The notes under the pieces: model-generated
The model's input: the letters and a program-made list of their open reading frames with translations, nothing else
Databases searched by the model: none
Told to the model about the DNA's origin: nothing
NCBI RefSeq assembly: GCF_016862215.1
Contig: NZ_BOMN01000001.1
Coordinates: 62,001-126,000, forward strand
Length of the DNA stretch: 64,000 nt
Direction: 5' to 3'
Source: Winogradskya humida
Lineage (GTDB): Bacteria > Actinomycetota > Actinomycetes > Mycobacteriales > Micromonosporaceae
Position numbers and translations under genes: made by a program
Shown: piece after piece, positions 8,160-15,856 of the stretch
Position numbering within the stretch: position 1 is the first letter of the stretch
Layout: each line of letters opens with the position of its first letter

Positions 8160-8523
8160 TCAGGCGACCGGGCTTGCGTACCCCGAAATGGTCTTCTTGC
8201 CGAACTTCGCGCCGCGGGTGACTGTACTTTGGACGATCAGGCTGCCGGGTGGGCGAGGTGGTGCCCGGGTCACCGTTGCCGCGGTAGACGAGGCTGCCGT
8301 ACGTGTACATCTGGCCGGAGCCCGACATGGATGCCAGGCCTCGCGCGTCCGGGGTGATCGCCAGGGCTGCCATGCCACCGGAGAAGCCGGCCGGGTTCGG
8401 CCACGGATGCGCGGTGCCGTACGCGTAGAACTCGCCCTTCGCCGACAGAAGCAGATAGCCCTGGCCATCCGCGGTGATGTCCATACCGGCGAAGGTCCGC
8501 GTCGCCGCATGGGCGGGTGACAC
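8160..8523 (-). pseudogene. Frameshifted remnant of a repeat-containing surface protein
   Basis: On the minus strand one frame encodes repeat-like sequence (ADGQGYLLLSAKGEFYAYG, then SGSGQMYTYGS and VYRGNGD), of the type seen in Actinoplanes proteins with tandem 'GQFYAYGT' repeats. After about 8250 this frame becomes nonsense, while another frame gives a plausible C terminus (SLIVQSTVTRGAKFGKKT and a stop at 8160). There is no signal peptide at the N-terminal end. I conclude it is a fragment truncated at its 5' end and frameshifted between about 8250 and 8281. Confidence 0.6.
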
Positions 8524-8552
8524 CCTTTCGGGTACGTCCTGGCTGCATTCTC

Positions 8553-9377
8553 TCAGCTTTCCCCGGCCGGCACCGCGGCGGCGATCGGTTCGAGGCCGGC
8601 GATCAGTTCATCGAGCTCGTCCGTGCTGAGGACCTCGTAGGCGGGCGCCGCCAGTTCGTCGGTGAGGGTTTCGATGCGCTGCCTGGTCTGGCGGCCGGCC
8701 GCGGTGAACTCGCCCGCGGCGTCCAGGATGCCGCGGTTGCGCAGGCCGTCGATGACAGCAGCCAGCTGCGCCTTGGGCAGGTGATGGGTACGCCCGAACG
8801 TCTCCGCCTTCTCGCCGAGGGTGAGGGCGAGCAGCACGTGGGCTTCGGTGCCGCCGATGTTGTGGGCGACGAGGACGGCGTTGTGGCCGTCCCCGCGGTG
8901 CTCGCGCAGCAGCGTCGCGGCGTGCCAGATCCGGGCCACCGGTTCCTCGGGGACGGCGAGTGCCCGGAGCCCGGCGTAGAGCACTCGGCCCTCGGTCGGT
9001 GCGCTGAGGGCTGCCCGGGTGGCGAGGTCGGCGATCCGCGCGAGACCGGGATCGTCGGCGAGTGCGCCGAGCCTCTGGCGCAGTGCGGTTGTGCTGCCTT
9101 GTTCCCGTACGGTGATGGCCTCCTGGGGTGTGATCTTGCCCCAGACCCACGGGATGTGACGCGCCACCTCGCCATCGGCGAAGTTGTAGAAGACCGCGTG
9201 CACCACCTCGGCCGGCGCCAGCCCCAACGGCGCTGCCCGGCCGGCGAAGTATCCGTCCCAGTAGTTACGCATGCCTCGCGCGAGGAACGCCTCGTTAGGC
9301 ACCTCGGAGAAGGCGATGGTCCCGATCGGCTCGACGAGCTCGAACATGCGGTGGACCTTAGCCAGTAGATGAGGCAT
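8553..9377 (-). CDS. SCO6745 family protein
   Basis: A 274-aa alpha-helical protein of the actinobacterial SCO6745 family. Recognisable features are RMFELVEPIGTIAF at the N terminus, NYWDGYFAGRAAPLG near residue 45, and FYNFADGEVARHIPWVW near residue 65. The C-terminal half reads like winged-helix repeats (LPKAQLAAVIDGLRNRGIL). No catalytic residues are known to me. The ATG is preceded by an excellent GGAGGAGCC Shine-Dalgarno sequence. It is monocistronic and divergent from the Ltp-repeat gene. Confidence 0.85.
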   Translation of the reverse strand: MPHLLAKVHRMFELVEPIGTIAFSEVPNEAFLARGMRNYWDGYFAGRAAPLGLAPAEVVHAVFYNFADGEVARHIPWVWGKITPQEAITVREQGSTTALRQRLGALADDPGLARIADLATRAALSAPTEGRVLYAGLRALAVPEEPVARIWHAATLLREHRGDGHNAVLVAHNIGGTEAHVLLALTLGEKAETFGRTHHLPKAQLAAVIDGLRNRGILDAAGEFTAAGRQTRQRIETLTDELAAPAYEVLSTDELDELIAGLEPIAAAVPAGES

Positions 9378-9550
9378 CGGTGGCTCCTCCGGTGTCGTGA
9401 CAGCGCCCTCGTGGACGGCCGTTCACGGTAACCACGAATGACGCGGCCCGGATCCGACAACCAGATCCTCAAGGAAACCTCAAGTCAGCGCGGGGCCCTC
9501 CGATAAGGCCGTGCCGCAGCGCACCAGCTGAGAAATTTGAAGGGGTTGCT

Positions 9551-10015
9551 ATGAAGAAGATCCTCGTTTCTATCTCCACGGCATTCATCGCCGTGGGGCT
9601 CATCGGCACGGCAGCGCCGGCGCAGGCCCAGCCCGTCGCCACTCCCACCGTCACCACGGCCTCCTACACCACGGCCTCCTACACCACGGCCTCCTACACC
9701 ACGGCCTCCTACGCCGCGGCCAAGGAGTCGGTCGCACAGCAGAATGCCCGTCGCATGGCGGCCTCCTACTTGAAGTACTCAGCGTTCTCCCGCTCGGGCC
9801 TCATCGGCCAATTGAAATACGAGGGTTTCAGCACCAAGCTGGCTACCTACGGCGTGGACAAGCAGCACGCCAATTGGAATACGCAGGCCGCCAAGAAGGC
9901 CAAGGAATACTTGAAGTACCAAGCGTTCTCCCGGTCGGGTCTCATCGACCAGCTGGAATATGAGGGCTTCACCACGGCGCAAGCCAAGTACGGCGTCAAA
10001 AAGGCCGGCCTCTGA
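9551..10015 (+). CDS. Secreted Ltp-repeat protein
   Basis: A 154-aa secreted protein. Residues 1-27 form a Sec signal peptide (MKKILVSISTAFIAVGLIG, cleavage after AQA). A low-complexity TTASY repeat follows at about residues 36-55. Two Ltp-type helix repeats (PF07553 pattern) then occupy about 62-105 and 115-153, each with the core YLKY(S/Q)AFSRSGLI(G/D)QL and the ending EGF(S/T)T. There is no lipobox cysteine, so it is secreted rather than a lipoprotein. The domain is known from host lipoproteins and from the superinfection-exclusion lipoprotein of Streptococcus phage TP-J34; a role in phage exclusion here is only a possibility. RBS AGGGG precedes the ATG. Confidence 0.85.
   Translation: MKKILVSISTAFIAVGLIGTAAPAQAQPVATPTVTTASYTTASYTTASYTTASYAAAKESVAQQNARRMAASYLKYSAFSRSGLIGQLKYEGFSTKLATYGVDKQHANWNTQAAKKAKEYLKYQAFSRSGLIDQLEYEGFTTAQAKYGVKKAGL
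9656..9715 (+). repeat. 15-bp tandem repeat within the Ltp-repeat gene
   Basis: Four copies of the 15-bp unit ACGGCCTCCTACACC, the last with one change (ACGCC). It encodes TASYT repeats directly after the signal peptide. Because 15 is a multiple of three, copy-number change would alter linker length without breaking the frame. Confidence 0.9.
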
Positions 10016-10630
10016 GCCTGAACCGGTCTTACGCCTTCTGGGCGGTAGCGGCATGAGAGAGCCGCGGGGCGCCGCAACCGAAGTGCGACCGGGATCGCAA
10101 CTTGTCGTGCCTACGTTGGGCCGGGTTGCTGACCGTGCCAGTGAGCGGGATATGCGGAGCGCCGAGATTCGGTATTGGCGAAGCAACTACCCCACTGGGA
10201 ACTACGGCTGCGAGACCATTGCGGTGATCGCGGTCCAGGGTGACGCCCCGAGCCCGGAGCAGATCCAGGGTGACGCTCCGAGCCCGGAGCAGATCCAGCA
10301 GATGACGCGGGACATCAGCATGCGCAGCTGCACCAACCAGATCGCCAGTGATCCGCGGCGGGTGCTGCTGTCGCCTCCGGATCGGGGGGACATCCAGGCG
10401 GAGAAGATCAACGCTGCCATGGATGGGGTTCTCTGCCCGGCCGGCTCACTGTGCTCGGATCCGCGCCCGAACGATCCGGCCGAGCGGGCATCGGGCGTGC
10501 GCGGTCTCGTACGTGGTCATCGGTCAGCATCCCGGACGGCTCGGCGCGGTCGGTGCACTGACCACTGGTCAATGCCTGCGGCCGGCCGAGCCCCTGAGGC
10601 CGGGTTGAGGCGCGTCGGGAAGGCCGGGAG
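10016..10630. other. Stretch with possible decayed gene
   Basis: A plus-strand frame from ATG 10053 runs through this region. Its middle part (RYWRSNYPTGNYGCETIAVI, GDAPSPEQIQ twice, MTRDISMRSC) looks protein-like with several cysteines. Beyond about 10480 it degenerates into Arg-rich sequence, and it runs antisense into the YciI gene. No RBS or family is evident. I regard it as an unassigned or decayed gene rather than a confident coding sequence. Confidence 0.3.
10234..10293 (+). repeat. 30-bp tandem duplication
   Basis: Two copies of a 30-bp unit beginning TCCAGGGTGACG, differing by one base (C/T at 10246/10276), followed by the first bases of a third copy. In one frame each unit encodes GDAPSPEQIQ, so the duplication keeps frame. 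Confidence 0.85.
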
Positions 10631-11005
10631 TTACTTTTCCTCGGCGAGGCGGCGGAGGAAGGCGTCGTGTTCGGGGTCGGGCATGAGTTCGCGGACGTGC
10701 TGGGCGCAGCGGCAGGCGGCGGCGATCTTGGCGGCCCAGGCGTGCGCCTCCTCGCGGGTGGCAACCTCGACGACCGCGAAGCCGCCGACGACCTCCTTGG
10801 TCTCCGGGTAGGGGCCGTCGGTGACCGTGCCGTCCGTGGCGACGATGCTGGCCTGCTGGCGTTCGAGGCCGCCGCCGTACACCCAGACGCCGGCGCGGAC
10901 GGCTTCCTCGGTCACCTCGTGGGCGGCCTTGCCGACGTCGACCCAGTCGCCGTCCGGGATGTGGTCCATGGCGCCTTCGTTGAACGAGATCAGGTACTGG
11001 GTCAT
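10631..11005 (-). CDS. YciI family protein
   Basis: A 124-aa protein of the YciI/DGPF-domain family (dimeric alpha-beta barrel). The characteristic DGPYPETKEVVGGF is at about residues 62-75 and the start is MTQYLISFNEGA. Members occur near ECF sigma factors in actinobacteria and their chemistry is poorly known. An AAGGGAG Shine-Dalgarno sequence precedes ATG 11005. No sigma-factor gene adjoins it here. Several cysteines (ACRCAQH) lie near the C terminus. Confidence 0.85.
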   Translation of the reverse strand: MTQYLISFNEGAMDHIPDGDWVDVGKAAHEVTEEAVRAGVWVYGGGLERQQASIVATDGTVTDGPYPETKEVVGGFAVVEVATREEAHAWAAKIAAACRCAQHVRELMPDPEHDAFLRRLAEEK

Positions 11006-11161
11006 CGCTTGACTCCCTTGTCACGGCAGCCTCAGCGGCCGCCTTCCGCCTCTTCCACGAACGGGCCGGGCCGGATCCGACGCCGTTCGGAAGAAATTTT
11101 CGCGGGTTCCCTCCGCAGCTCATGACGCATACGGGCGCGGTACGGGATAACCTTGCCGTAT

Positions 11162-11449
11162 ATGGCTACCTTTCGCAGCGCCTCAGTGCTCCTCTCGTCG
11201 GACGGCACCAGGACTCCCGGCACCGCCGCCCTCTTCGCCGAGCCTGCCCGCAAGGGCGGGGTCCCGCCGTGGGCAGGTGACTTCCGGCCGGCCAACAGCG
11301 CCGGCAATGGCCCCAAGAACGCGGTCGGAAAGACCTTCACGCTGGAGCTCCCCGACGGGAGCACCGGCAAGGTCGTCGTCCAGAGTCTCAAGAGCGGCAA
11401 GGGTGGCACCATCCTCGCGCTGATGGGCGAGGACGCGCCCCCGTTCTGA
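11162..11449 (+). CDS. Small hypothetical protein, 95 aa
   Basis: A 95-aa protein from ATG 11162 (MATFRSASVLLSSDG). The first half is Gly/Ala/Pro-rich and probably flexible. The second half has a beta pattern (KTFTLELPDGSTGKVVVQSL, then GGTILALMGED). No signal peptide or known domain. Codon use is normal for the window, and a strong hairpin terminator follows directly, supporting a real transcript. Function unknown. Confidence 0.6.
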   Translation: MATFRSASVLLSSDGTRTPGTAALFAEPARKGGVPPWAGDFRPANSAGNGPKNAVGKTFTLELPDGSTGKVVVQSLKSGKGGTILALMGEDAPPF

Positions 11450-11457
11450 TCCAGAGT

Positions 11458-11487
11458 TCCTCCCGGAGCTGACCCGCTCCGGGAGGA
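11458..11487 (+). terminator. Strong hairpin terminator
   Basis: TCCTCCCGGAGC (11458..11469) and GCTCCGGGAGGA (11476..11487) make a perfect 12-bp stem with a TGACCC loop. Outer CTGATC and GATCAG extend the symmetry. It lies 9 bases after the stop of the 95-aa gene. Confidence 0.8.
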
Positions 11488-11497
11488 CGATCAGGCC

Positions 11498-11641
11498 CTA
11501 CTGCCCCGCGCGCCCGTCGATGGTCACGAGTTCGTCGAGGTCGATCGGCGAGTCCAGCCACTGATCGGCGGCGGCGATCTGCTCCCGCCAGACGGTGAAC
11601 GCCTCCTCGACGACGGCGGGATCGGCTACCGCCCCTTTACA
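11498..11641 (-). pseudogene. Fragment resembling a DinB/DUF664 protein
   Basis: A minus-strand stretch encodes DPAVVEEAFTVWREQIAAA followed by DQWLDSPIDLDELV and a stop after about ten more residues. This resembles an internal part of DUF664/DinB-type metal-dependent proteins, but both the N-terminal half and the histidine-containing C-terminal part are missing. Upstream sequence in the frame is unrelated. I read it as a truncated remnant between two complete genes. Confidence 0.35.
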
Positions 11642-11720
11642 TCGATGAGCGTCATTACATTGAAGTGATGGGGGCTTTGGCATGTGTACCGGCGGGTAAA
11701 GGGTTCGGGATATTCGTCGT

Positions 11721-12359
11721 GTGAAGAGACGACGCCTCACCGCTGCCGCGCTTGCCGCGGCCACGTTCACCGCCGTTCTGCAGATCGCGTTCGCCGCGCC
11801 TGCAGGAGCGACCGCACCGGGAATCCCGACGGCCGCGACCGCAAAGACCTATCTCGCCACCCTGACCGTCACCGCGTCGACGCATACCGACACGTACGAC
11901 CGGGATCTCTTCCCGACCTGGGACACGATCTCGGGGACGTGCAACACCCGGGAGACCGTGCTCAAGCGTGACGGTACGGGCGTCGTGGTCAACTCGGCGT
12001 GTGCGTCGACGTCGGGCAGCTGGTACAGCCCGTACGACGGAGCGACCTGGACCGCCGCCTCCGACGTGGACATCGATCACATGGTGCCGCTCAAGAACGC
12101 CTGGATCTCCGGCGCCTGGGGCTGGACGACGACGAAGCGCGAGAGTTTCGCCAACGATCTGACCAACCCGCAGCTGTGGGCCGTCACGGACAACGTCAAC
12201 CAGTCGAAGAGCGACAAGTCGCCCGATGCCTGGAAGCCGCCGCTGACCAGCTACTACTGCACGTACTCGCGGGCCTGGGTCAAGGTCAAGTATGTCTGGG
12301 CGCTGACGATCACCAGCGCCGAGAAGACCGCGCTGACCTCGATGCTCGCCACCTGCTGA
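11721..12359 (+). CDS. Secreted HNH endonuclease family protein (DUF1524-like)
   Basis: A 212-aa secreted nuclease-like protein. The signal peptide covers about residues 1-30 (RRR basic start, hydrophobic core, cleavage near AGATA). The HNH core is VDIDHMVPLKNAWISG (about residues 115-130), followed by LTNPQLWAVTDNVNQSKSDK, the conserved Asn/Lys part of the family. Four cysteines fit an extracellular protein with disulfides. Start GTG 11721, with GGGA upstream. Likely substrates are extracellular nucleic acids. The gene ends at a perfect hairpin shared with the convergent beta-helix gene. Confidence 0.88.
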   Translation: MKRRRLTAAALAAATFTAVLQIAFAAPAGATAPGIPTAATAKTYLATLTVTASTHTDTYDRDLFPTWDTISGTCNTRETVLKRDGTGVVVNSACASTSGSWYSPYDGATWTAASDVDIDHMVPLKNAWISGAWGWTTTKRESFANDLTNPQLWAVTDNVNQSKSDKSPDAWKPPLTSYYCTYSRAWVKVKYVWALTITSAEKTALTSMLATC

Positions 12360-12370
12360 ACTGCCGAAAC

Positions 12371-12394
12371 GGGCCGGGGCGTGAGCCCCGGCCC
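12371..12394. terminator. Bidirectional hairpin terminator
   Basis: GGGCCGGGGC-GTGA-GCCCCGGCCC is a perfect 10-bp stem with a tetraloop in the 42-bp gap between two convergent genes (stops at 12359 and 12402). Confidence 0.8.
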
Positions 12395-12401
12395 GAACAA
12401 A

Positions 12402-14258
12402 CTACGACGCGGGGTAGTCCGTGACGTAGACCGGGACACCGCTGCTGGGCGGGTCAGCAGCCGCGCCCACGCCGTTGACGACGTGGTCGATCGTGCCGGC
12501 GCTGAGGTTCACCGTCATGATGTGGTGCAGTTTCACACCGGGACGGTTGGGGACCTCGAAGCCGTTCTCCGTGTGGATGGACGGGTTGTTCTGGTTGAAG
12601 ACGTAGACGCCCGCACCGTAGAGCTGGTGGTTGCGGACCTTGTCGCCGACCTTGTAACCCGCGTACCCCTCGACCTTGCCGTTCATCCAGTCCGCCTGCG
12701 TGGGCGGGTCGTACGGCAGCTCGTTCTGGTAGAGGATCGTCGTGCCCTTGTCGCCGTTCCAGACGGTGTTGTACTTCTGGAAGTGCTCGACGAACAGGCC
12801 CGTCGCGGTCACGTTGTCGCCGTTGATCACGGCGCCGTAGCGACCGGTGTTGGTGCGCCAGCGCTGGGTGTCACCGTTCACGCCCTCGGTGAAGCCTTCG
12901 AGGCCGTGGTCCGCGCGCCACACCCAGGTGTGGTCGATGAGCACATTGTCGCTGTTGACCTCCAGCGCGGTGTCGGTCTTGCCGACGTGCGGGCCGCCGA
13001 CGCGGAAGTACACGTCGGACAGCGTGGTCGGGTTGCTCGGCGAGCTGATCCCGAAGCCGTTCTTGACGCCCACGCGCAGCAGCGTCTTCGACTCCTTGAG
13101 GCCTGCGTCGACCGTGACACCCGCGACGACCACGCCGGGTACGTCCGCCACGACCAGCGGCGTCGCACCGTTGACGGCGGTCAGCGTCGCGTGGCCGATG
13201 CCGAGGACCACCTGGTTGGGGTGCCAGACGTTGATGCTGGACGCGATGTCGTACATGCCGGGGCTGAGCAGGAGGTTCTTGCCCAGCGCCAGGTTCGCGT
13301 TGATCAGCCACACCGGGTCGGAGGGCTTCGCGACAAAGAAGTCACTGAGCGGGATCGTACGGCCACCGCTCCACGACGTGCCGCTGGTGTTGCGCTGCGC
13401 GGCGGGCACCTGGACGTTGTACTTGCCCTTGGCGTCGACGAACAGGTACGGCTTCTCCCGGCTGACCGGGGTCTGCGCGACCGTGGTGTACGGCGGGTCC
13501 GGGAACGCCGAGTCGTCGGGCGCTCCCACGACGCCGGAGAAGACCTGGTTCCACACGCCGTTGGACCAGCTCGCCACCTCGCTGTTGCGGGTGAGCCACT
13601 GCTGCTGCGAGCCGTTGATGACCGTCGGGAACTTCGAGTTCGCGATGAAGCCGCCGCTGGCGTACTGCGGACCCGCGGTGCAGTAGTCCATCAGGGAGAA
13701 GTTGCCGCCGGAGACGTTGAGCCGGCGCAGCGAGACCGCCTGCGACACCGCCCAGAAGTTCGCCCCGGCACGGCAGCCGTCCTGCCCGGCACCGTTGATG
13801 TTGATGGTCAGGTTGGACAGGGTGCGCCAGAAGTTGACCAGCGCGAGGCAGTTACCGGTGCCGTTGTCGGCGAGGCACCGGTTGTAGACCTCGACCTTGC
13901 CGTTGATGACGACGTCGGTCGGTGCCGCGCCGAGCCCGGAGATCTCGGTGTAGTAGCCCACCTTGATCTGCAGCGGCTTCTCGGTGGTGCCATAGGTGCC
14001 AGGCTTGAACAGGTACGCGAACCGCGCCGTACCCATTTCGTTGTCGACCTGCTTGGCGTACGTGGCGTCGAGGGTGGCCTGGATCTGCTCCACCGGCATG
14101 CTGGGATCGAAAATGGTGACGTTCGACCCGAAATTAGGCGCAACCGCGATGGGGGCGGCGGACGCGGGAACGGCGGTCAGCGAGCTGGTGACAACCAGCG
14201 CGAGTCCTACAGCGAGAATCCGGCCGACGCGCCGGCGCCCGGAAGGGCGTGTCGTCAT
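12402..14258 (-). CDS. Secreted parallel beta-helix protein
   Basis: A 618-aa secreted protein starting at ATG 14258, which has GGAAGG upstream. The signal peptide is about residues 1-35 (basic GRRRVGRIL, cleavage near ASA). The body shows the short-strand pattern of a right-handed parallel beta-helix: repeated hydrophobic/Asn turns such as VWHPNQVVLGIGHATLTAV, then GVVVAGVTVDAG and NSDNVLIDHTWVWRADHG. Related actinobacterial proteins are often labelled 'adenylyl cyclase' or 'coagulation factor 5/8 type', neither of which the sequence supports. A glycan-binding or carbohydrate-active role is plausible. It is monocistronic. Confidence 0.75.
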   Translation of the reverse strand: MTTRPSGRRRVGRILAVGLALVVTSSLTAVPASAAPIAVAPNFGSNVTIFDPSMPVEQIQATLDATYAKQVDNEMGTARFAYLFKPGTYGTTEKPLQIKVGYYTEISGLGAAPTDVVINGKVEVYNRCLADNGTGNCLALVNFWRTLSNLTININGAGQDGCRAGANFWAVSQAVSLRRLNVSGGNFSLMDYCTAGPQYASGGFIANSKFPTVINGSQQQWLTRNSEVASWSNGVWNQVFSGVVGAPDDSAFPDPPYTTVAQTPVSREKPYLFVDAKGKYNVQVPAAQRNTSGTSWSGGRTIPLSDFFVAKPSDPVWLINANLALGKNLLLSPGMYDIASSINVWHPNQVVLGIGHATLTAVNGATPLVVADVPGVVVAGVTVDAGLKESKTLLRVGVKNGFGISSPSNPTTLSDVYFRVGGPHVGKTDTALEVNSDNVLIDHTWVWRADHGLEGFTEGVNGDTQRWRTNTGRYGAVINGDNVTATGLFVEHFQKYNTVWNGDKGTTILYQNELPYDPPTQADWMNGKVEGYAGYKVGDKVRNHQLYGAGVYVFNQNNPSIHTENGFEVPNRPGVKLHHIMTVNLSAGTIDHVVNGVGAAADPPSSGVPVYVTDYPAS

Positions 14259-14383
14259 GCGGGGTGGTCCTTCCGTGAACGTAACAGTGCTGCAATGCAC
14301 TGGATCACAGAAAGCGATAGACGGAGCTGGAAGTCAACAGTGCGCCCCGGTTCCGGAACAAGCCCTGCCCGAACGGCCCGTTG

Positions 14384-15064
14384 TTACCGCCACCCGGCCG
14401 CCGTGGAGTCGGGGGATGTGAGGTCTTCCGCCATGCGCACAATCAACTGGCTTACCCGGGTGTCGCGGTCGTGCGCGCTGTGGGTGAGCGCCGCGGTGCG
14501 GGCTCCCACGGCGTCGCCGGCGCGGATCGCGTCGAGGATCGCGGCGTGCTCGGTGTAGCTGGGACCGAACTCGCGCGCGCCGCCCGGCGTGACCCAGGGC
14601 GCGGAGACCTTCACCTGCGCCTCGATCGTGGTGAGCAGCGAGGAGATCGTCCGGTTGTGGGCGGCGTTGCGCAGCGCGTCGTGGAAGTGGTTGAAGACGC
14701 GCCGCACCTCGGTGGCGTCATCGGTGGCCTGCGAGCGGTCGTGCAGGTCCTGCAGCCGGGCGAGGTCGATCGGGGTGGCCCGGGTCGCGGCGGCGTACAC
14801 CGCGGAGGATTCCAGGATCGCCCGGGTCTCGAAGATCTCCAGAATCTCCTCGTCGCCGCGGCGGCGGATCTCGAACCCGCGCCGCCCCGACACGAGCAGG
14901 CCGGCCTGTTCGAGCAGGGCGAGCGCCTCCCGCACGGGCGTGCGGGAGACGTCGAATTCCTCGCTCAGCGCCTGCGGGATGAGCGATTCGTCGGCGCGGT
15001 AATGGCCGTGCGTCAGCCGTTCCAGGAGTGCCTGGTAAACCGTGTCCCGTGCGTTCGCCGCCAT
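14384..15064 (-). CDS. GntR/FadR-family regulator with FCD domain
   Basis: A 226-aa regulator. The N-terminal winged helix is at residues 8-75 (ALSEEFDVSRTPVREALALL is the recognition region). An all-helical FCD ligand-binding domain follows, with metal-site residues expected among FNHFHDALRNAAHN and the later HAAILDAI and THSAHD. It lies 9 bases downstream of the sulfurtransferase on the same strand, so it is likely the last gene of the thiM-LLM-sulfurtransferase operon and its regulator. A possible site is the imperfect palindrome CTATTGAAGTAG (minus strand, near 18105..18116) upstream of thiM. Confidence 0.85.
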   Translation of the reverse strand: MAANARDTVYQALLERLTHGHYRADESLIPQALSEEFDVSRTPVREALALLEQAGLLVSGRRGFEIRRRGDEEILEIFETRAILESSAVYAAATRATPIDLARLQDLHDRSQATDDATEVRRVFNHFHDALRNAAHNRTISSLLTTIEAQVKVSAPWVTPGGAREFGPSYTEHAAILDAIRAGDAVGARTAALTHSAHDRDTRVSQLIVRMAEDLTSPDSTAAGWR

Positions 15065-15073
15065 TGCCCGAAC

Positions 15074-15856
15074 CTAGCCCGCAGCAGACGTCAGCGGCCG
15101 GGCCGGGTCGGCCCGCCATTCGTTGAGCGATCCGTCGTAGAGTCTCGGGGCCGGGAGTCCCGCCGCTTCGAGCGCGAGAATGAGCCCGGCCGCGTTGATC
15201 CCGCCGCCGCAGTAGACGATCGCCTCGGCTCCGAGCCCAGCGGCCCGGGAACGGACGAGGGAAAGGTCGAGCGTGCCGTTGTCGCGCAGCAGTTCGGCGT
15301 ACGGAAGGCTGATGCTGCCGGGAATGTGCCCGGTGTCGAACTGGGCCTTGCGCACCCCGCACACCAGCGGCCCCTCAAAGGCGGCGACCTCCACAAGGTC
15401 GGCCGTCACCGCGCCGGGCTCGCGAAGAGTCAATGCCCCGGCGGGCGACAAATCGTAAATGCCGGATTCAAGAGAGCCAGCCCAAGCCCCGAGCCCGCCG
15501 TCGAGCACGGACACCGTGGAGAACCCGTGCACCCGCAACAACCACCAAACCCGAGCAGCCCAGGCGCCCCCGTTGCGGTCATAAACAACCACATGCGATC
15601 CATCATGTACGCCGGCCGCGCGTGCAGCGTCCCGCAACTGCCCCACCGACGGCATGGTGAACGGGAAAGCGCCGTCCGGGTCGGAGAACGCCGTGAACAG
15701 GTCGGCGAAACGGGCACCGGGAATGTGCGCTTGCGCGTACACATCGGATCCTGGTTTGAATGCTCCTTCCGGAGACCGCGAGATCGACGCGTCCAGAACC
15801 ACGACGTCGCCGAGATGTTCCTGCAGCCACGCCGCATCCACCAAGGGGCCGGTCAT
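15074..15856 (-). CDS. Sulfurtransferase (two rhodanese domains)
   Basis: A 260-aa sulfurtransferase of the thiosulfate/3-mercaptopyruvate type. Two rhodanese domains are visible: residues 1-125 (VVLDASI, AHIPGARFADL, VVVYDRNGG, WWLLRVHGF) and 140-260 (FDTGHIPGSISLPY). The active-site cysteine is in IVYCGGGINAAG near residue 215. The N-terminal domain lacks the cysteine, as is usual. Start ATG 15856 overlaps the LLM gene stop (ATGA), so the genes are coupled. Together with the flavin monooxygenase, it suggests metabolism of an organosulfur compound. Confidence 0.88.
   Translation of the reverse strand: MTGPLVDAAWLQEHLGDVVVLDASISRSPEGAFKPGSDVYAQAHIPGARFADLFTAFSDPDGAFPFTMPSVGQLRDAARAAGVHDGSHVVVYDRNGGAWAARVWWLLRVHGFSTVSVLDGGLGAWAGSLESGIYDLSPAGALTLREPGAVTADLVEVAAFEGPLVCGVRKAQFDTGHIPGSISLPYAELLRDNGTLDLSLVRSRAAGLGAEAIVYCGGGINAAGLILALEAAGLPAPRLYDGSLNEWRADPARPLTSAAG

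Noticed and set aside
12381-14558. 725-aa plus-strand frame opposite the beta-helix gene
   Set aside because: Val/Arg/Asp-rich shadow translation; the minus-strand frame has signal peptide, RBS and beta-helix pattern.
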